Below are positions 33,273 to 42,670 of a DNA stretch of 64,000 bases, in pieces (within the stretch, counting starts at the first letter, position 1; every line of letters starts with the position of its first letter). Source of the DNA: Dyella sp. AtDHG13 (GTDB lineage Bacteria > Pseudomonadota > Gammaproteobacteria > Xanthomonadales > Rhodanobacteraceae); contig NZ_QICJ01000010.1 in the NCBI RefSeq assembly GCF_003201105.1, positions 152,041 through 216,040 on the forward strand, read 5' to 3'. The notes under the pieces were generated by a model. That model had not been told where the DNA came from, made no database searches, and was given only the letters and a program-made list of their open reading frames with translations. A program made the translations under genes and the position numbers.

Positions 33273-35039
33273 TCATCCGTGGAGTCGGGTTACCGATCCG
33301 ATGTTCTGCATCCGATGAAAGGCGGCGTACTGCCCACCGCGCTCGAGCAGTTGATCGTGAGTTCCTTGCTCGACGATGCGCCCTTCGTCGATCAGCACGA
33401 TGTGCTGGGCATGTTGAATGCTCGATAGATGGTGCGCGATCACCAACGTCGTGCGGTTTGCCATGAGGCGCCGCAGCGCATCACGGATCAGAGTCTCCGA
33501 TTCCGCGTCGAGTGCCGCCGTGGCTTCGTCGAGAATGAGGATGGGCGCATCCTTGAGCACGGCACGCGCGATGGCGACGCGCTGGCGCTGCCCACCGGAC
33601 AGCTGGACGCCGCCGCTGCCGAGCGGCGTGTGCAGGCCCAAGGGCAGCGCGCAGATGAAATCCCATGCGTTCGCCGCACGGGCCGCGTCGATGATCGCGC
33701 GTTCGCTGGCACCGGCCAGCTCGCCGTAGGCGATGTTCTCGGCAACGGTACCGTCGAACAGGGAGACCTGCTGCCCCACCCACGCCACCTGCCGGCGCAA
33801 CGAGGCCAAGGTGTATTCGCGCAGGTCGTGTCCGTCCAGCAGCACCTGGCCTGATTGAGGATCGAACACTCGCGGCACCAGGCTCGCCAGCGTGCTCTTG
33901 CCACTGCCGGAGCGGCCCACCAGCGCGGTCACGGTACCCGGCCTGCACGTGATCGTGATGTCATTGAGGACAGCCGCGCGCGACTCGGGATAACCGAAGC
34001 GGACGTGGCGAAACGCGAGGTGGCCTTCGACCCGATCGGCGATGATTGTGCCGCTGTCAGCCTCGGAGGGTGCATCGATCACGGCGAAGAGATCTTCGGC
34101 AGCCACCATGCCGCGCTGGATACTGGCTTGGACCGAGGTCAGCCGCTTGAGCGAGGGAAGAATGCCGCCCATCGCCATGAGCACCGCGAAGAACGTGCCG
34201 GGCGACATGCGGGTCAGCACGGCGGGCCGGGTGGCGATCACGATGATCAGCGCCAGCGCGAGCGCGGCCACGAACTGGATCAGGGCGCTGGACAGTGCGC
34301 TGGTCGATGCGGCCTTGAGGTTGAGCTTGCGGGTGTGCCGCGTGATGTCCTTGAAGCGCCGACGCTCGCTCGACTGCCCCCCGTAGATGCGCAGGTCGCG
34401 ATTGCTGCCAACCATGTCGCCCAGGCTGCCGGTGACCGCGCCCATGGCATCCTGCACGCGGCGTCCCACCTTGCGGTAGGAGCGGCCCACGCGCGCCGCG
34501 ATGTATGCCACCGCGGGCACCATCACCAGCAGGGCCAGGGTCAGGACGGGGCTGTAGTAGAGCATCACGCCCACCAGGCCGATGACCGTGAAGCCGTCGA
34601 CCAGCAGCGTCTTGACCGCATCGGTGGAGGCCTGCGCCACCTGCTCGCAGGTGTAGGTGATGCGCGCGACATGGGTGCCGGACGATTGCCGCGAGAAGTC
34701 GATGATCGGCATCCGCAGGTAGGCGTCGAACACGTCCTCGCGCATCGCCTGCACAACGCCTCGCCCGACCCGGGCCATGCCGTAGTCGCCCACGTAGGAC
34801 GCCAGGCCGCGCAGGCCGAAGATGCCGATGATCCACCACGGCATCCAGAAGATGGTCGACGGGTCCTTGTAGATGAACAGCCGGTCGAGCATCGGTTTGA
34901 TGAGTTTGGCAAACAGCGTGGTGCAGCCGGCGTCGGCCGCCATGCCGACAGCCGCCAGTGCGAACGTGCGCCAGTGCCCGGCCGTATAGCCGAGCAGGCG
35001 CCGGTAGGTGCTCCAGGGCGAGAGTCGGGGTGTACTCAA
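33273..35039 (-). CDS. MsbA-like ABC exporter (fused membrane and ATPase domains)
   Basis: 588 residues. Six membrane helices in the N-terminal ~320 residues, then the ATPase: Walker A GRSGSGKST, signature LSGGQRQ, Walker B ILILDEAT, and IAHHLS. Of the MsbA/lipid A flippase type. TTG start at 35039 is preferred because GAGGAA lies 8 bases upstream and it lies 40 bases past the enolase stop. It is the last gene of the operon running from riboswitch 3. Substrate could be lipid A or another amphipathic envelope molecule. Confidence 0.88.
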   Translation of the reverse strand: MSTPRLSPWSTYRRLLGYTAGHWRTFALAAVGMAADAGCTTLFAKLIKPMLDRLFIYKDPSTIFWMPWWIIGIFGLRGLASYVGDYGMARVGRGVVQAMREDVFDAYLRMPIIDFSRQSSGTHVARITYTCEQVAQASTDAVKTLLVDGFTVIGLVGVMLYYSPVLTLALLVMVPAVAYIAARVGRSYRKVGRRVQDAMGAVTGSLGDMVGSNRDLRIYGGQSSERRRFKDITRHTRKLNLKAASTSALSSALIQFVAALALALIIVIATRPAVLTRMSPGTFFAVLMAMGGILPSLKRLTSVQASIQRGMVAAEDLFAVIDAPSEADSGTIIADRVEGHLAFRHVRFGYPESRAAVLNDITITCRPGTVTALVGRSGSGKSTLASLVPRVFDPQSGQVLLDGHDLREYTLASLRRQVAWVGQQVSLFDGTVAENIAYGELAGASERAIIDAARAANAWDFICALPLGLHTPLGSGGVQLSGGQRQRVAIARAVLKDAPILILDEATAALDAESETLIRDALRRLMANRTTLVIAHHLSSIQHAQHIVLIDEGRIVEQGTHDQLLERGGQYAAFHRMQNIGSVTRLHG

Positions 35040-35079
35040 TGGCTGTTCCTCGCCCGGGTTACCGGCGCCGCTGGGCCGG

Positions 35080-36357
35080 TCAGCGCACGAAGGCGCTGCG
35101 GCCGGCGAAGCGGGCGCGGGTGCCCAGCTCGTGCTCGATGCGCAACAGTCGGTTGAACTTCGCGGTGCGCTCACCACGGCAGCCCGAACCGGTCTTGATG
35201 TGGCCGCAGCCGGTGCCGACCACCAGGTCGGCGATGAAGGTGTCCTCGGTCTCGCCCGAGCGGTGCGAGACATAGCAGCCGTAGCCGGCGGACTTGGCCA
35301 GCTCGATGCAGTCCAGCGTTTCGGTGACCGTGCCGATCTGGTTGGGCTTGATCAGCACCGAGTTGGCGACGCCCTCGCGGATGCCACGGCGCAGCAGGTC
35401 CGGATTGGTGCAGAAGATGTCGTCGCCGACCAGTTCGACGCGACCGCCGAGCCGGCGGGTGATCTCCGCCCAGCCGTCCCAGTCGTGCTCGGACAGCGGG
35501 TCTTCCATCAGCACGATCGGATAGCGGTCGAACCAGTCCGACCACAGCGCGATCATCGCGTCGCTGTCCACTTCCTTCTGGTTCGATTTGAAGAAGCGGT
35601 AGCGGCCGTGGTGCCACATTTCGCTGGTGGCAGGGTCCAGTGCCAGCGAAACATCCGTGCCGGGCGTATAGCCGGCCTTGGCGATCGCTTCGAGGATCAA
35701 CTCGATCGCCTGCTCGTTGCTGTGCAGGTTGGGTGCGAAGCCGCCTTCGTCACCCACCCCGGTGGACAGGCCGCGCGCGTGGAGCAGGGCCTTGAGCGCA
35801 TGGAAGACTTCCTCGCCCATGCGGATCGCCTCGGCAAAGTTCGGCGCGTGGTGGGGGACGATCTTGAACTCCTGGAAGTCCACCGTGTTGTCCGCGTGCC
35901 GGCCGCCGTTGATGACATTCAGGCAGGGCACGGGCAGCAGATCGGCGTCGGTGCCGCCCAGGTACTGGTACAGCGGAAGCGTCCGGGCCTGGGCTGCGGC
36001 GCGGGCGTAGGCGATAGAGACGGCGAGCAGGGCGTTGGCGCCGAGCCGGCCCTTGTTGGGCGTGCCGTCGAGCTCGCGCATGCGGTTGTCCAGCTCGCGC
36101 TGGCCCGAAGGCGTGGTGCCGATGAGGGCGTCGGCGATCTCACCGCGAATATGGCCGACGGCGTTGAGGACGCCCTTGCCCTGGTAGCGCGATGGATCGC
36201 CGTCGCGCAGTTCCGCTGCCTCGTGCTCGCCGGTGGATGCGCCGGAGGGCGTGAGCGCGCGGCCTTCGGAGCCGTCCTCCAGGCGCAGCCAGGCTTCGAT
36301 GGTGGGATTGCCTCGCGAGTCGAGGACTTCGATGGCGTCCAGATGGGTAATACGCAT
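35080..36357 (-). CDS. eno: Enolase
   Basis: 425 residues, full-length phosphopyruvate hydratase. Contains GASTGEHEA, the catalytic loop, QIGTVTETL and the [15 protein letters not shown] signature. Interconverts 2-phosphoglycerate and phosphoenolpyruvate and is the classic fluoride-inhibited enzyme. Here it lies in a fluoride-riboswitch operon, apart from the usual pyrG-eno context. Probably an additional copy that maintains glycolysis during fluoride stress (inference); whether it is less fluoride-sensitive cannot be told. Confidence 0.95.
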   Translation of the reverse strand: MRITHLDAIEVLDSRGNPTIEAWLRLEDGSEGRALTPSGASTGEHEAAELRDGDPSRYQGKGVLNAVGHIRGEIADALIGTTPSGQRELDNRMRELDGTPNKGRLGANALLAVSIAYARAAAQARTLPLYQYLGGTDADLLPVPCLNVINGGRHADNTVDFQEFKIVPHHAPNFAEAIRMGEEVFHALKALLHARGLSTGVGDEGGFAPNLHSNEQAIELILEAIAKAGYTPGTDVSLALDPATSEMWHHGRYRFFKSNQKEVDSDAMIALWSDWFDRYPIVLMEDPLSEHDWDGWAEITRRLGGRVELVGDDIFCTNPDLLRRGIREGVANSVLIKPNQIGTVTETLDCIELAKSAGYGCYVSHRSGETEDTFIADLVVGTGCGHIKTGSGCRGERTAKFNRLLRIEHELGTRARFAGRSAFVR

Positions 36358-36381
36358 GGTTTGCTGGTTCCTTGGCAGGGG

Positions 36382-39300
36382 TCAGGGAGAAGGGTTTGGG
36401 GCAAACAGGGCATGCAAGGTCCGGGCATCTGCGGCGGCAGGTGCACCGGGCTTGTCCAGCAGCAGGTCAGCCAGCTCGGCCTTGTCGGACTTCATCGACT
36501 CGATCCGGTCTTCCACGGTGTCCTCGCACAGCAGCTTGTAGACGAACACCGGCTGCTCGCGGCCGAGGCGGTGGGCGCGGTCGATCGCCTGCTGTTCGAC
36601 AGCGGGATTCCACCACGGGTCATAGTGGATCACCGCATCGGCGGCGGTGAGATTCAATCCCACTCCACCGGCCTTCAGGCTGGCCAGAAGGATGGGCACC
36701 TCACGCTGCTGGAAGCGCCTGACCGGCTCGGCGCGGTCGGTGGTGTCGCCGGTCAGCTGCGCATGGGCATGGCCGGCCTGCTCCAGCGCCGTGGAGATCA
36801 GCGCGAGCATGGAAGTGAACTGGCTGAAGACCAGCACCTGGCGATCCTCGTCGCGCAACGACTGGATCAATTCCAGGAGCGCGTCGAGCTTGGCCGAGGG
36901 CGGCGGATCGGGGAGTTCGAGCAGCCGCGGATCGCAGCAGGCCTGGCGCAGGCGCAGCAGCGCCGAGAGCACCACGACCTGCGATGCCTCGTCGCCGTGG
37001 CGGGCCAGCGCATCACGGACCCGGTCGTGCATGGCCAGCCGCAGCGATTCGTACAGCTGCCGCTGGGTCTCGCCCATCGCGATGCGCAACACGGTTTCGG
37101 TCTTGCTCGGTAACTCGGGGGCGACGTCGGCCTTGCGACGGCGCAACAGGAACGGCGCGATGCGCTGGCGCAGCACGTCGCGGCGCTGGTGGTCGTCCTG
37201 ACGCTCGATGGGGACGCGGAAGGTGCGCTGGAAGCTGCGCTGATCGCCCAGGTAACCCGGCATGACGGCGTCGAAATGCGCCCACAGCTCGCCCAGGTGG
37301 TTTTCCAGTGGCGTGCCAGTGACGGCCAGGCGATGCGGCGCCCTGAGCCGACGCACGGCACGCGCCGTGCGCGTGCGTGGGTTCTTGATCCACTGCGCCT
37401 CGTCCAGCACCAGCACGGAAAAATCCTGCGCAGCCAGCGCATCGATATCGTTGGCGAGCAGCGCGTAGCTGGTCACGACCACCTGGGTCCCGGGCAAGTC
37501 GGGCAAGCGGTCGGTGCGCGAGGGGCCGGTGTAGTTGAGGTGGCGCAGGGAGGGGGCGAAGCGGGTGATTTCGTCCAGCCAGTTGAACACCAGGCTGGTG
37601 GGCGCCACGATCAGCGCCGGTGCGGTCAGGCGTCCGGCGTCGGCCTCCAGCAGCAGGTGGGCGATGATCTGCACCGTCTTGCCCAGCCCCATGTCGTCGG
37701 CAAGCACGCCGCCCAAGCCCTGGGTGCGCAAGGCCTGCAACCACTTCAGGCCATCGCGCTGGTAGCTGCGCAGGTTCCCCCGGAAGCTGGCCGGTAGCGG
37801 CGGTGCCGGCAAGGCCATGGCGTCACGCAGCGCGGCCAGCATGCCGCCGATCGCCTCCGCGCGGGCACCGGCCAGGGCAACACCCTGCCGATCCAGCGCA
37901 TCGCTGACCGCCATCGCCTGGGTTCGCGAGAGCGCCAGCGCGCGATGCCCTGCCAGCTGCCCGGGATGGCGCAGACACTCCATCAGCGGATGCAGCCAGC
38001 TGCGCAACCAGTCCAGCCGCAGCGGCAGCCATCGCCCGGGCCCCAGCGGTGCCAGCCAGTGCGCGTCGGGCGGCTCGTCGGTCGCCGGAAGCAGGGGGAA
38101 CTGCCGCCCGGCCAGGCCGGCCAGCACGAGGGGCAGCACGTCGATTTCCTCGCCGCTGTCGAGCGTGGCCGCCAGCTCGAACTGCGTCCAGGCGGTTCCC
38201 TCATCGGGGGCGAGCGTGGCGTGGAATCGCGGTGCCTCGCCCAGGATGGCGAACGGAAGGTCCGGGGCGTACTCGATGGCGAAGCCATCGCGGCGCAGGT
38301 TCTGCAGGTGCGTCTCGAGCGCGACGAAGGTGTCGGCGTCGCCCTCGTGCCACTCGCGATGCGCCCAAGCCTCGGCCACGGGCAGGGGCGAGAGCTCGCG
38401 CCGGGCGGACGGAAGGATCGTCGCGAGCGTGGCGAGGCCGGCAGCGAGCAGCGCCTCGCGCGCCCGGTGCTCGGCATCGATGTCGCGGTGGATCGAGACC
38501 AGCGCTGCACCTTCCAGGCGGTTCCAGGTCGTCCGCCAAGCCTCCTTGACCAACGGCAGTCGCCGGCTGGCGTAGTCCGCCAGCGCCTGCAGGTGGAACA
38601 CGTAGTGGCCCCGTTGGGCATGTCTGGATGCGCCGATCACCACCACCGGCCGCATCGGCGCGTCCAGCGGGCGACTCGGTGGCGTGGGCGGCGGTGGCGG
38701 CACCGCGGCGAGGCAGGCATGGGGCGGCCACGCCTCGCGCAGAGGCTCGCGCTCATCCAGCGTGACCACGGGCATGTCCCGCACCATGGCCCAGGTGATG
38801 GCGTCCAGGTCCAGCTGCCCGATCTGGTGCGAGCCCTCATCGAGGTAGTGCAATGAGTCCAGCGAGAGCGGGATGACGGCTTCGCCGTCGTCCGTGACCA
38901 GCTTCAGCGCGATGGTGCCATCCTCGTCCACGCGCCAATGCCAGGGCGGGCGACGCAACAGGCCGGCGGTCAGCGGCTGCAGGGTGGATGCGTGACGGCA
39001 GATGCCGGCCTCCAGCCATTCCAGCAACAGCGCCGCGCCGCTGTGTCCCTGCAGCAGATACCCGTCCGAAGGTCGACCCGCAAGGCGCCGGCCCAGCGCG
39101 AGCTGGGCCAGCCACATCGTGACCTGGCGCGAGAGATGGGGGCGCGCCTTGGCCGACTCGGCGCCGATCCAGCGTTGCGGCTGATCCATGCCGTCCGTGC
39201 CCGGGACCAGCACCAGCCGGGCGCACAGCCACTGGCCGTCGGGCTCCGCCACCGTGTCGAGCAGGCAGGCCGGGTGCCACGCCGCTGCGGTCTCGCCCAT

Positions 39301-39747
39301 GACCGGCGCTGACGGCGGTGCCTGGTAGAGCGGGAGGCTCTGCTGCCATCGCTCCACCGGCGACATCGCCCGCGGCCAGTCCAGCAACTGCTGCAGGCGC
39401 AACAGCAGGGCGGCCGCGTGCGCACACGGTGCCGTTCCACAACTGCATTGCGAAGCAAGTTGCGGCTCACCGAGCATCCGGTAGAGCCACACCGTGACCT
39501 GCATCGTTCGGCCGTCCTCGGTCAGGCTGCCCTGCAACGCATCGGCCTGCGTGCCCGACGGTCTGAACCACGCCAAGGGCTTGTGCCAACGCTGCGAGCC
39601 GCGGGCGATGAGCTCGGCTCGTCTTAGGCATGCACGCGAGAAATGCGCCGCCAGCGAAAGCTGGCCGATGGCGTCCATCAGCACGCGCCGGGCCTCCTCG
39701 ACCGAGGAGCCTGGCGACAGGCCGGTGGGGGGCGACTCCTTCTTCAC
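36382..39747 (-). CDS. SWIM/SNF2-family helicase-like ATPase
   Basis: 1121 residues. An N-terminal SWIM zinc finger (CSCGTAPCAHAAALLL, residues ~102-117), a long middle region, then the SNF2 ATPase: DDMGLGKTVQI (Walker A), VLDEAQWIKN, and motifs VFSQFTSM and QAIDRAHRLGREQPV. Similar to HepA/RapA-like bacterial SNF2 enzymes. It translocates on DNA or remodels complexes. It lies between pyrophosphatase and enolase in the fluoride operon. Its link to fluoride is unclear. Confidence 0.92.
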   Translation of the reverse strand: MKKESPPTGLSPGSSVEEARRVLMDAIGQLSLAAHFSRACLRRAELIARGSQRWHKPLAWFRPSGTQADALQGSLTEDGRTMQVTVWLYRMLGEPQLASQCSCGTAPCAHAAALLLRLQQLLDWPRAMSPVERWQQSLPLYQAPPSAPVMGETAAAWHPACLLDTVAEPDGQWLCARLVLVPGTDGMDQPQRWIGAESAKARPHLSRQVTMWLAQLALGRRLAGRPSDGYLLQGHSGAALLLEWLEAGICRHASTLQPLTAGLLRRPPWHWRVDEDGTIALKLVTDDGEAVIPLSLDSLHYLDEGSHQIGQLDLDAITWAMVRDMPVVTLDEREPLREAWPPHACLAAVPPPPPTPPSRPLDAPMRPVVVIGASRHAQRGHYVFHLQALADYASRRLPLVKEAWRTTWNRLEGAALVSIHRDIDAEHRAREALLAAGLATLATILPSARRELSPLPVAEAWAHREWHEGDADTFVALETHLQNLRRDGFAIEYAPDLPFAILGEAPRFHATLAPDEGTAWTQFELAATLDSGEEIDVLPLVLAGLAGRQFPLLPATDEPPDAHWLAPLGPGRWLPLRLDWLRSWLHPLMECLRHPGQLAGHRALALSRTQAMAVSDALDRQGVALAGARAEAIGGMLAALRDAMALPAPPLPASFRGNLRSYQRDGLKWLQALRTQGLGGVLADDMGLGKTVQIIAHLLLEADAGRLTAPALIVAPTSLVFNWLDEITRFAPSLRHLNYTGPSRTDRLPDLPGTQVVVTSYALLANDIDALAAQDFSVLVLDEAQWIKNPRTRTARAVRRLRAPHRLAVTGTPLENHLGELWAHFDAVMPGYLGDQRSFQRTFRVPIERQDDHQRRDVLRQRIAPFLLRRRKADVAPELPSKTETVLRIAMGETQRQLYESLRLAMHDRVRDALARHGDEASQVVVLSALLRLRQACCDPRLLELPDPPPSAKLDALLELIQSLRDEDRQVLVFSQFTSMLALISTALEQAGHAHAQLTGDTTDRAEPVRRFQQREVPILLASLKAGGVGLNLTAADAVIHYDPWWNPAVEQQAIDRAHRLGREQPVFVYKLLCEDTVEDRIESMKSDKAELADLLLDKPGAPAAADARTLHALFAPNPSP

Positions 39748-39760
39748 GGCGGCGTCGGCC

Positions 39761-40303
39761 TCAATCCTCGCCCGCAGCGAGAACGTAGGCCTTCACCGCA
39801 CTCATGATCTCCTCATGGGCAGCGTTGCAGTTGCCCCAGCCGTCCATGCGCACCCATTTGCCGCTCTCCAGATCCTTGTAGTGCTCGAAGAAGTGGCGGA
39901 TGCGCGCACGCGTGGTCTCGGGCACGTCCATGATGTCGCGGATGTTCTGGTACGCCGGGAACACCTTGGCGTTGGGCACGGCGATGATCTTCGCGTCCTC
40001 GCCGTTCTCGTCGGACATGTGCATTACGCCCACCGGCCGACAGGCGATGACCGAGCCTGGAATGAGCGGGATCGGCATCACGATCAACACGTCGATCGGG
40101 TCGCCGTCGCCACACAGCGTCTTGGGCATGTAGCCGTAATTGCACGGGTAGCGCATCGGGGTGGACAGCACCCGGTCCACGAAGATCGCGCCGGAGGCTT
40201 TGTCGACCTCGTACTTGATGGGGTCGGCGTCCATCGGGATCTCCACGATCACGTGGATGTCGTGGGGCAGGTTCATGCCTGCGGTGACGTTGGAAAGGGC
40301 CAT
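39761..40303 (-). CDS. ppa: Inorganic pyrophosphatase (family I)
   Basis: 180 residues. Conserved metal-binding motif GDGDPIDVL (D-x-DxxD), plus EIPMDADPIKYEVDK and PYPCNYGYMPKT-type segments. Hydrolyses pyrophosphate to phosphate and is highly sensitive to fluoride. Starts 15 bases after the histidine phosphatase stop and ends 13 bases before the SNF2 gene. Extra, fluoride-inducible copy (inference). Confidence 0.95.
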   Translation of the reverse strand: MALSNVTAGMNLPHDIHVIVEIPMDADPIKYEVDKASGAIFVDRVLSTPMRYPCNYGYMPKTLCGDGDPIDVLIVMPIPLIPGSVIACRPVGVMHMSDENGEDAKIIAVPNAKVFPAYQNIRDIMDVPETTRARIRHFFEHYKDLESGKWVRMDGWGNCNAAHEEIMSAVKAYVLAAGED

Positions 40304-40318
40304 GCGTAGAGTCTCTTC

Positions 40319-40933
40319 TTAAAGGTCCGTGAGTTGCTGGGTTTCGTTGAACGAATCGAGCGTGAAGTGCTGGTCGACGTAGGCGAGTCGTGTAATGCCA
40401 CAGGGGGAGGGCGACAGCGTCCAGTAGCTGGACAATGGCAACCCGAGGGCGTGGCAGAGCAGGACGCGGATGACGCTGTCGTGGGTCACCAGCACGAGCG
40501 TTCCATGCAGGTGCTTGCGCAACACCCCGGCCAGCGCTTCGGCCACGCGGGCGGCCAGTTCCTGCAGCGATTCGCCGCCGGGGATGCGCGTCAGCTGCGG
40601 CGAGGTGAGCCACACCATCAGTTCCTCCGGCCACTTCGCACGCACCTGATTGATCGACAGGCCCGACCACGCGCCATAGCTGATGTCGTTGAGTTCGGGA
40701 TGGGTGATGGCTGCGGTCTGGAAACGTTCACAGAGGATGTCGGCGGTGCGGACGCAGCGGCTCAAGGGACTGCAATAGACCGTGCCCAATGCCGTCCTGC
40801 CGGCGAGGTGTTCGGCCGTCGCCTGCGCCTGCAGCACGCCGCGGCGAGTCAGCGGAAGATCCATGCGTCCGCGGAAGATCGGCGGGTCGATCCCTTCGAC
40901 TTCGCCGTGGCGGATCAGCAGCAGGCGTGTCAT
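40319..40933 (-). CDS. Histidine phosphatase (phosphoglycerate mutase-like)
   Basis: 204 residues. The catalytic RHG motif is at the start (LLLIRHGEVEG, residues 4-14), with CSPLSRCVRTAD and the second histidine in VTHDSVIRV. Acts on phosphate monoesters; could be a cobalamin/phosphoglycerate-type enzyme. Start overlaps the universal-stress gene by four bases (ATGA). In the fluoride operon it could add dephosphorylation or mutase capacity. Confidence 0.9.
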   Translation of the reverse strand: MTRLLLIRHGEVEGIDPPIFRGRMDLPLTRRGVLQAQATAEHLAGRTALGTVYCSPLSRCVRTADILCERFQTAAITHPELNDISYGAWSGLSINQVRAKWPEELMVWLTSPQLTRIPGGESLQELAARVAEALAGVLRKHLHGTLVLVTHDSVIRVLLCHALGLPLSSYWTLSPSPCGITRLAYVDQHFTLDSFNETQQLTDL

Positions 40934-41391
40934 TGAACGGCCTCCGGCGGCGCATCTTCACAGATCACCAGCGGCACGGTGCAGGACTGCAACAGGTCCC
41001 GTACCAGCGCCGCGGTCCAGGGGCGCGAGTGCTCTCCCACCTTGGGCACGACGATCTGGTCGATGTGCAGGTCGGCGATGAAGCGCTCGACCGAGCCATG
41101 CGACACCTCGTCGGGACACTGGGCGTCCACGTCCAGGCCCAGGCGTCGTCCTGCGTGGATGTAGGCGATCAATTCATCGACCATCGCAGCGCGAATGGCC
41201 GGGGCATCGGCAGCACGATCGAGGGGCGGGTACAACCCCAGAATGAATACGCTGGCGCGGATGCGTCGGGCCAGTAACAAGGCATGTTCGACGGCGAGGA
41301 TCGTTTCGGGGGAACCGTCATAGACGGCAAGGATATGGCCGAGCTGCCGCGCGTCGAGCGCCGGGGAAGCAGCGGTGTGCAGGTGGGGCAT
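40930..41391 (-). CDS. Universal stress protein (UspA family)
   Basis: About 153 residues starting MPHLHTAASPALDARQL. The Rossmann-like nucleotide-binding fold is shown by ILAVYDGSPETILAVEHAL and by FIADLHIDQIVVPKVGEHSRPW. First gene after fluoride riboswitch 3 and overlaps the next gene by ATGA. Start 41391 has CTGGAG upstream; the frame stays open farther upstream but includes riboswitch sequence. Confidence 0.88.
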   Translation of the reverse strand: MPHLHTAASPALDARQLGHILAVYDGSPETILAVEHALLLARRIRASVFILGLYPPLDRAADAPAIRAAMVDELIAYIHAGRRLGLDVDAQCPDEVSHGSVERFIADLHIDQIVVPKVGEHSRPWTAALVRDLLQSCTVPLVICEDAPPEAVQ

Positions 41392-41491
41392 GACCAAGAC
41401 TCCAGGTGGGCTGATGCAGCGCGCACCCGGAAACGGACTTGACGGAGGAGAGCCATGCCTACCGTCTGTCCGTCGCCGTGGGGCGCGGTGG

Positions 41492-41544
41492 GTAGGCATC
41501 ATTAGCCTTGCGGCGGTTGGTCATGCGGGAGGAATGCCATCTCC
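41492..41544 (-). promoter_or_regulatory. Fluoride riboswitch 3 (crcB motif)
   Basis: Minus strand GGAGATGGCATTCCTCC, AACCGCCGC and GGCTAATGATGCCTAC. One base differs from the usual TGATGATGCC (TAATGATGCC). It commands the long leftward operon usp - histidine phosphatase - ppa - SNF2 - eno - ABC exporter (41391 to 33273). Confidence 0.93.
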
Positions 41545-41784
41545 CTTGCGAGACATTAGCTGAGCGCATCGGGTCCGGCAAGAATTGAGATGCTTTCGGG
41601 CCAATGTCGACAGCGGCAATTCAGCGGGGCGTAGGCCTTAAGTGCCTAAGCGCACGCGCTAGCGGAAAGCGGCGGTCATCACCTCGCTAAACGGGTCGAA
41701 GGATTCCGCATGATCCCCTACAAATGGTGACGCAGTGTGCCCGACTGCCTGCGGGCGAATCTCTGCAGAGCTCGCTCTGATTGC

Positions 41785-41834
41785 TTGACAAGTTTGAATT
41801 GCTATTATCGAATTGCGATATCGATTTTCGATAT
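41785..41834 (+). promoter_or_regulatory. padR promoter with dyad operator
   Basis: A -35 TTGACA is at 41785-41790, with a -10-like TCGAAT at 41808-41813. A perfect dyad ATATCGA-TTT-TCGATAT at 41818-41834 lies at the expected start of transcription, 10 bases before padR. Likely PadR autoregulatory operator. Confidence 0.6.
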
Positions 41835-41844
41835 AGTATCTTCA

Positions 41845-42162
41845 ATGACCGATCGCGACCTCTATGCCGGCCTGATCCGGCTGCATGTCCTGCACCACGC
41901 GGCCGGGGCGCCTATTTACGGCCAGGAAATGATCGAGGAACTGGCCCATCACGGTTACAAGCTCAGCCCTGGAACGCTCTATCCCTTGCTCCACGGCCTG
42001 GAGAAAAAGGGCTATCTGCGCTCGACACAAGCCGTGGCAGACGGTGTGCGGCGGCGCGTGTATCGCATTACGCCCAAGGGCAAGCGCGCCTTCGCGGCCG
42101 CCAAGACCAAGGTCAAGGAATTGTTCGGCGAAATTTTCCACGATGACGGGAGTGCGAGCTGA
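41845..42162 (+). CDS. PadR-family transcriptional regulator
   Basis: 105 residues. Winged-helix N-domain: MTDRDLYAGLIRLHVLHHAA, GQEMIEELAHHGYKLSPGTLYPLLHGLEKKGYL, then YRITPKGKRAFAAAK. PadR proteins repress detoxification genes until a ligand binds. First gene of the DoxX - multicopper oxidase - chrA operon; its stop and the DoxX start share one base (TGATG). The dyad at 41818-41834 is its probable target. Confidence 0.92.
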   Translation: MTDRDLYAGLIRLHVLHHAAGAPIYGQEMIEELAHHGYKLSPGTLYPLLHGLEKKGYLRSTQAVADGVRRRVYRITPKGKRAFAAAKTKVKELFGEIFHDDGSAS

Positions 42163-42644
42163 TGATCAAGCGCCTGCTGGACACGCGCGCCGACGGCTGG
42201 ACCTTGCTGACCCGCCTGATGGTGGGACTGGTGGTGTTTGTCCCGGAGGGACTGCAAAAGCTGATCTTCCCGTCGATTCTCGGCGCGGGGCGGTTCGCTA
42301 AGATCGGGCTACCCTGGCCGGAGTTTCTCGGGGCGTTCGTCGGCGTGTTCGAACTGACTTGCGGACTGTTGATCGTGCTCGGCCTGCTGACTCGCCTTGC
42401 GTGCATCCCACTGATCATCGTGATGGTGGTCGCCATCGTCTCGACCAAACTGCCGATGTGGCTGGGGCACGACCTCGGCATCTTCCATGTGGCCAAGCTC
42501 GCCCGCTACGGTTTCTGGAGCATGGCGCACGAAGCCCGGAACGACTTCTGCATGTTGCTGGGCTGTATTTACCTGCTGATCGAAGGTGGCGGGCGCTGTT
42601 CGCTGGATGCGCGCCTCGCGGCGCGCCGCGCGATCGGTCGCTGA
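42162..42644 (+). CDS. DoxX-family membrane protein
   Basis: 160 residues, four membrane helices, recognised by LMVGLVVFVPEGLQKLIFP, FGFxG-like glycine motif (GRFAKIGLPWPEFLGAFVG) and ELTCGLLIVLGLLTR. DoxX proteins are small quinone-linked or redox-associated membrane proteins of unclear role. Overlaps padR by one base. With the multicopper oxidase and ChrA it suggests an oxidative metal/chromate resistance operon. Confidence 0.88.
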   Translation: MIKRLLDTRADGWTLLTRLMVGLVVFVPEGLQKLIFPSILGAGRFAKIGLPWPEFLGAFVGVFELTCGLLIVLGLLTRLACIPLIIVMVVAIVSTKLPMWLGHDLGIFHVAKLARYGFWSMAHEARNDFCMLLGCIYLLIEGGGRCSLDARLAARRAIGR

Positions 42645-42670
42645 GCCCCACGACGGAGTGCCATGACGTG

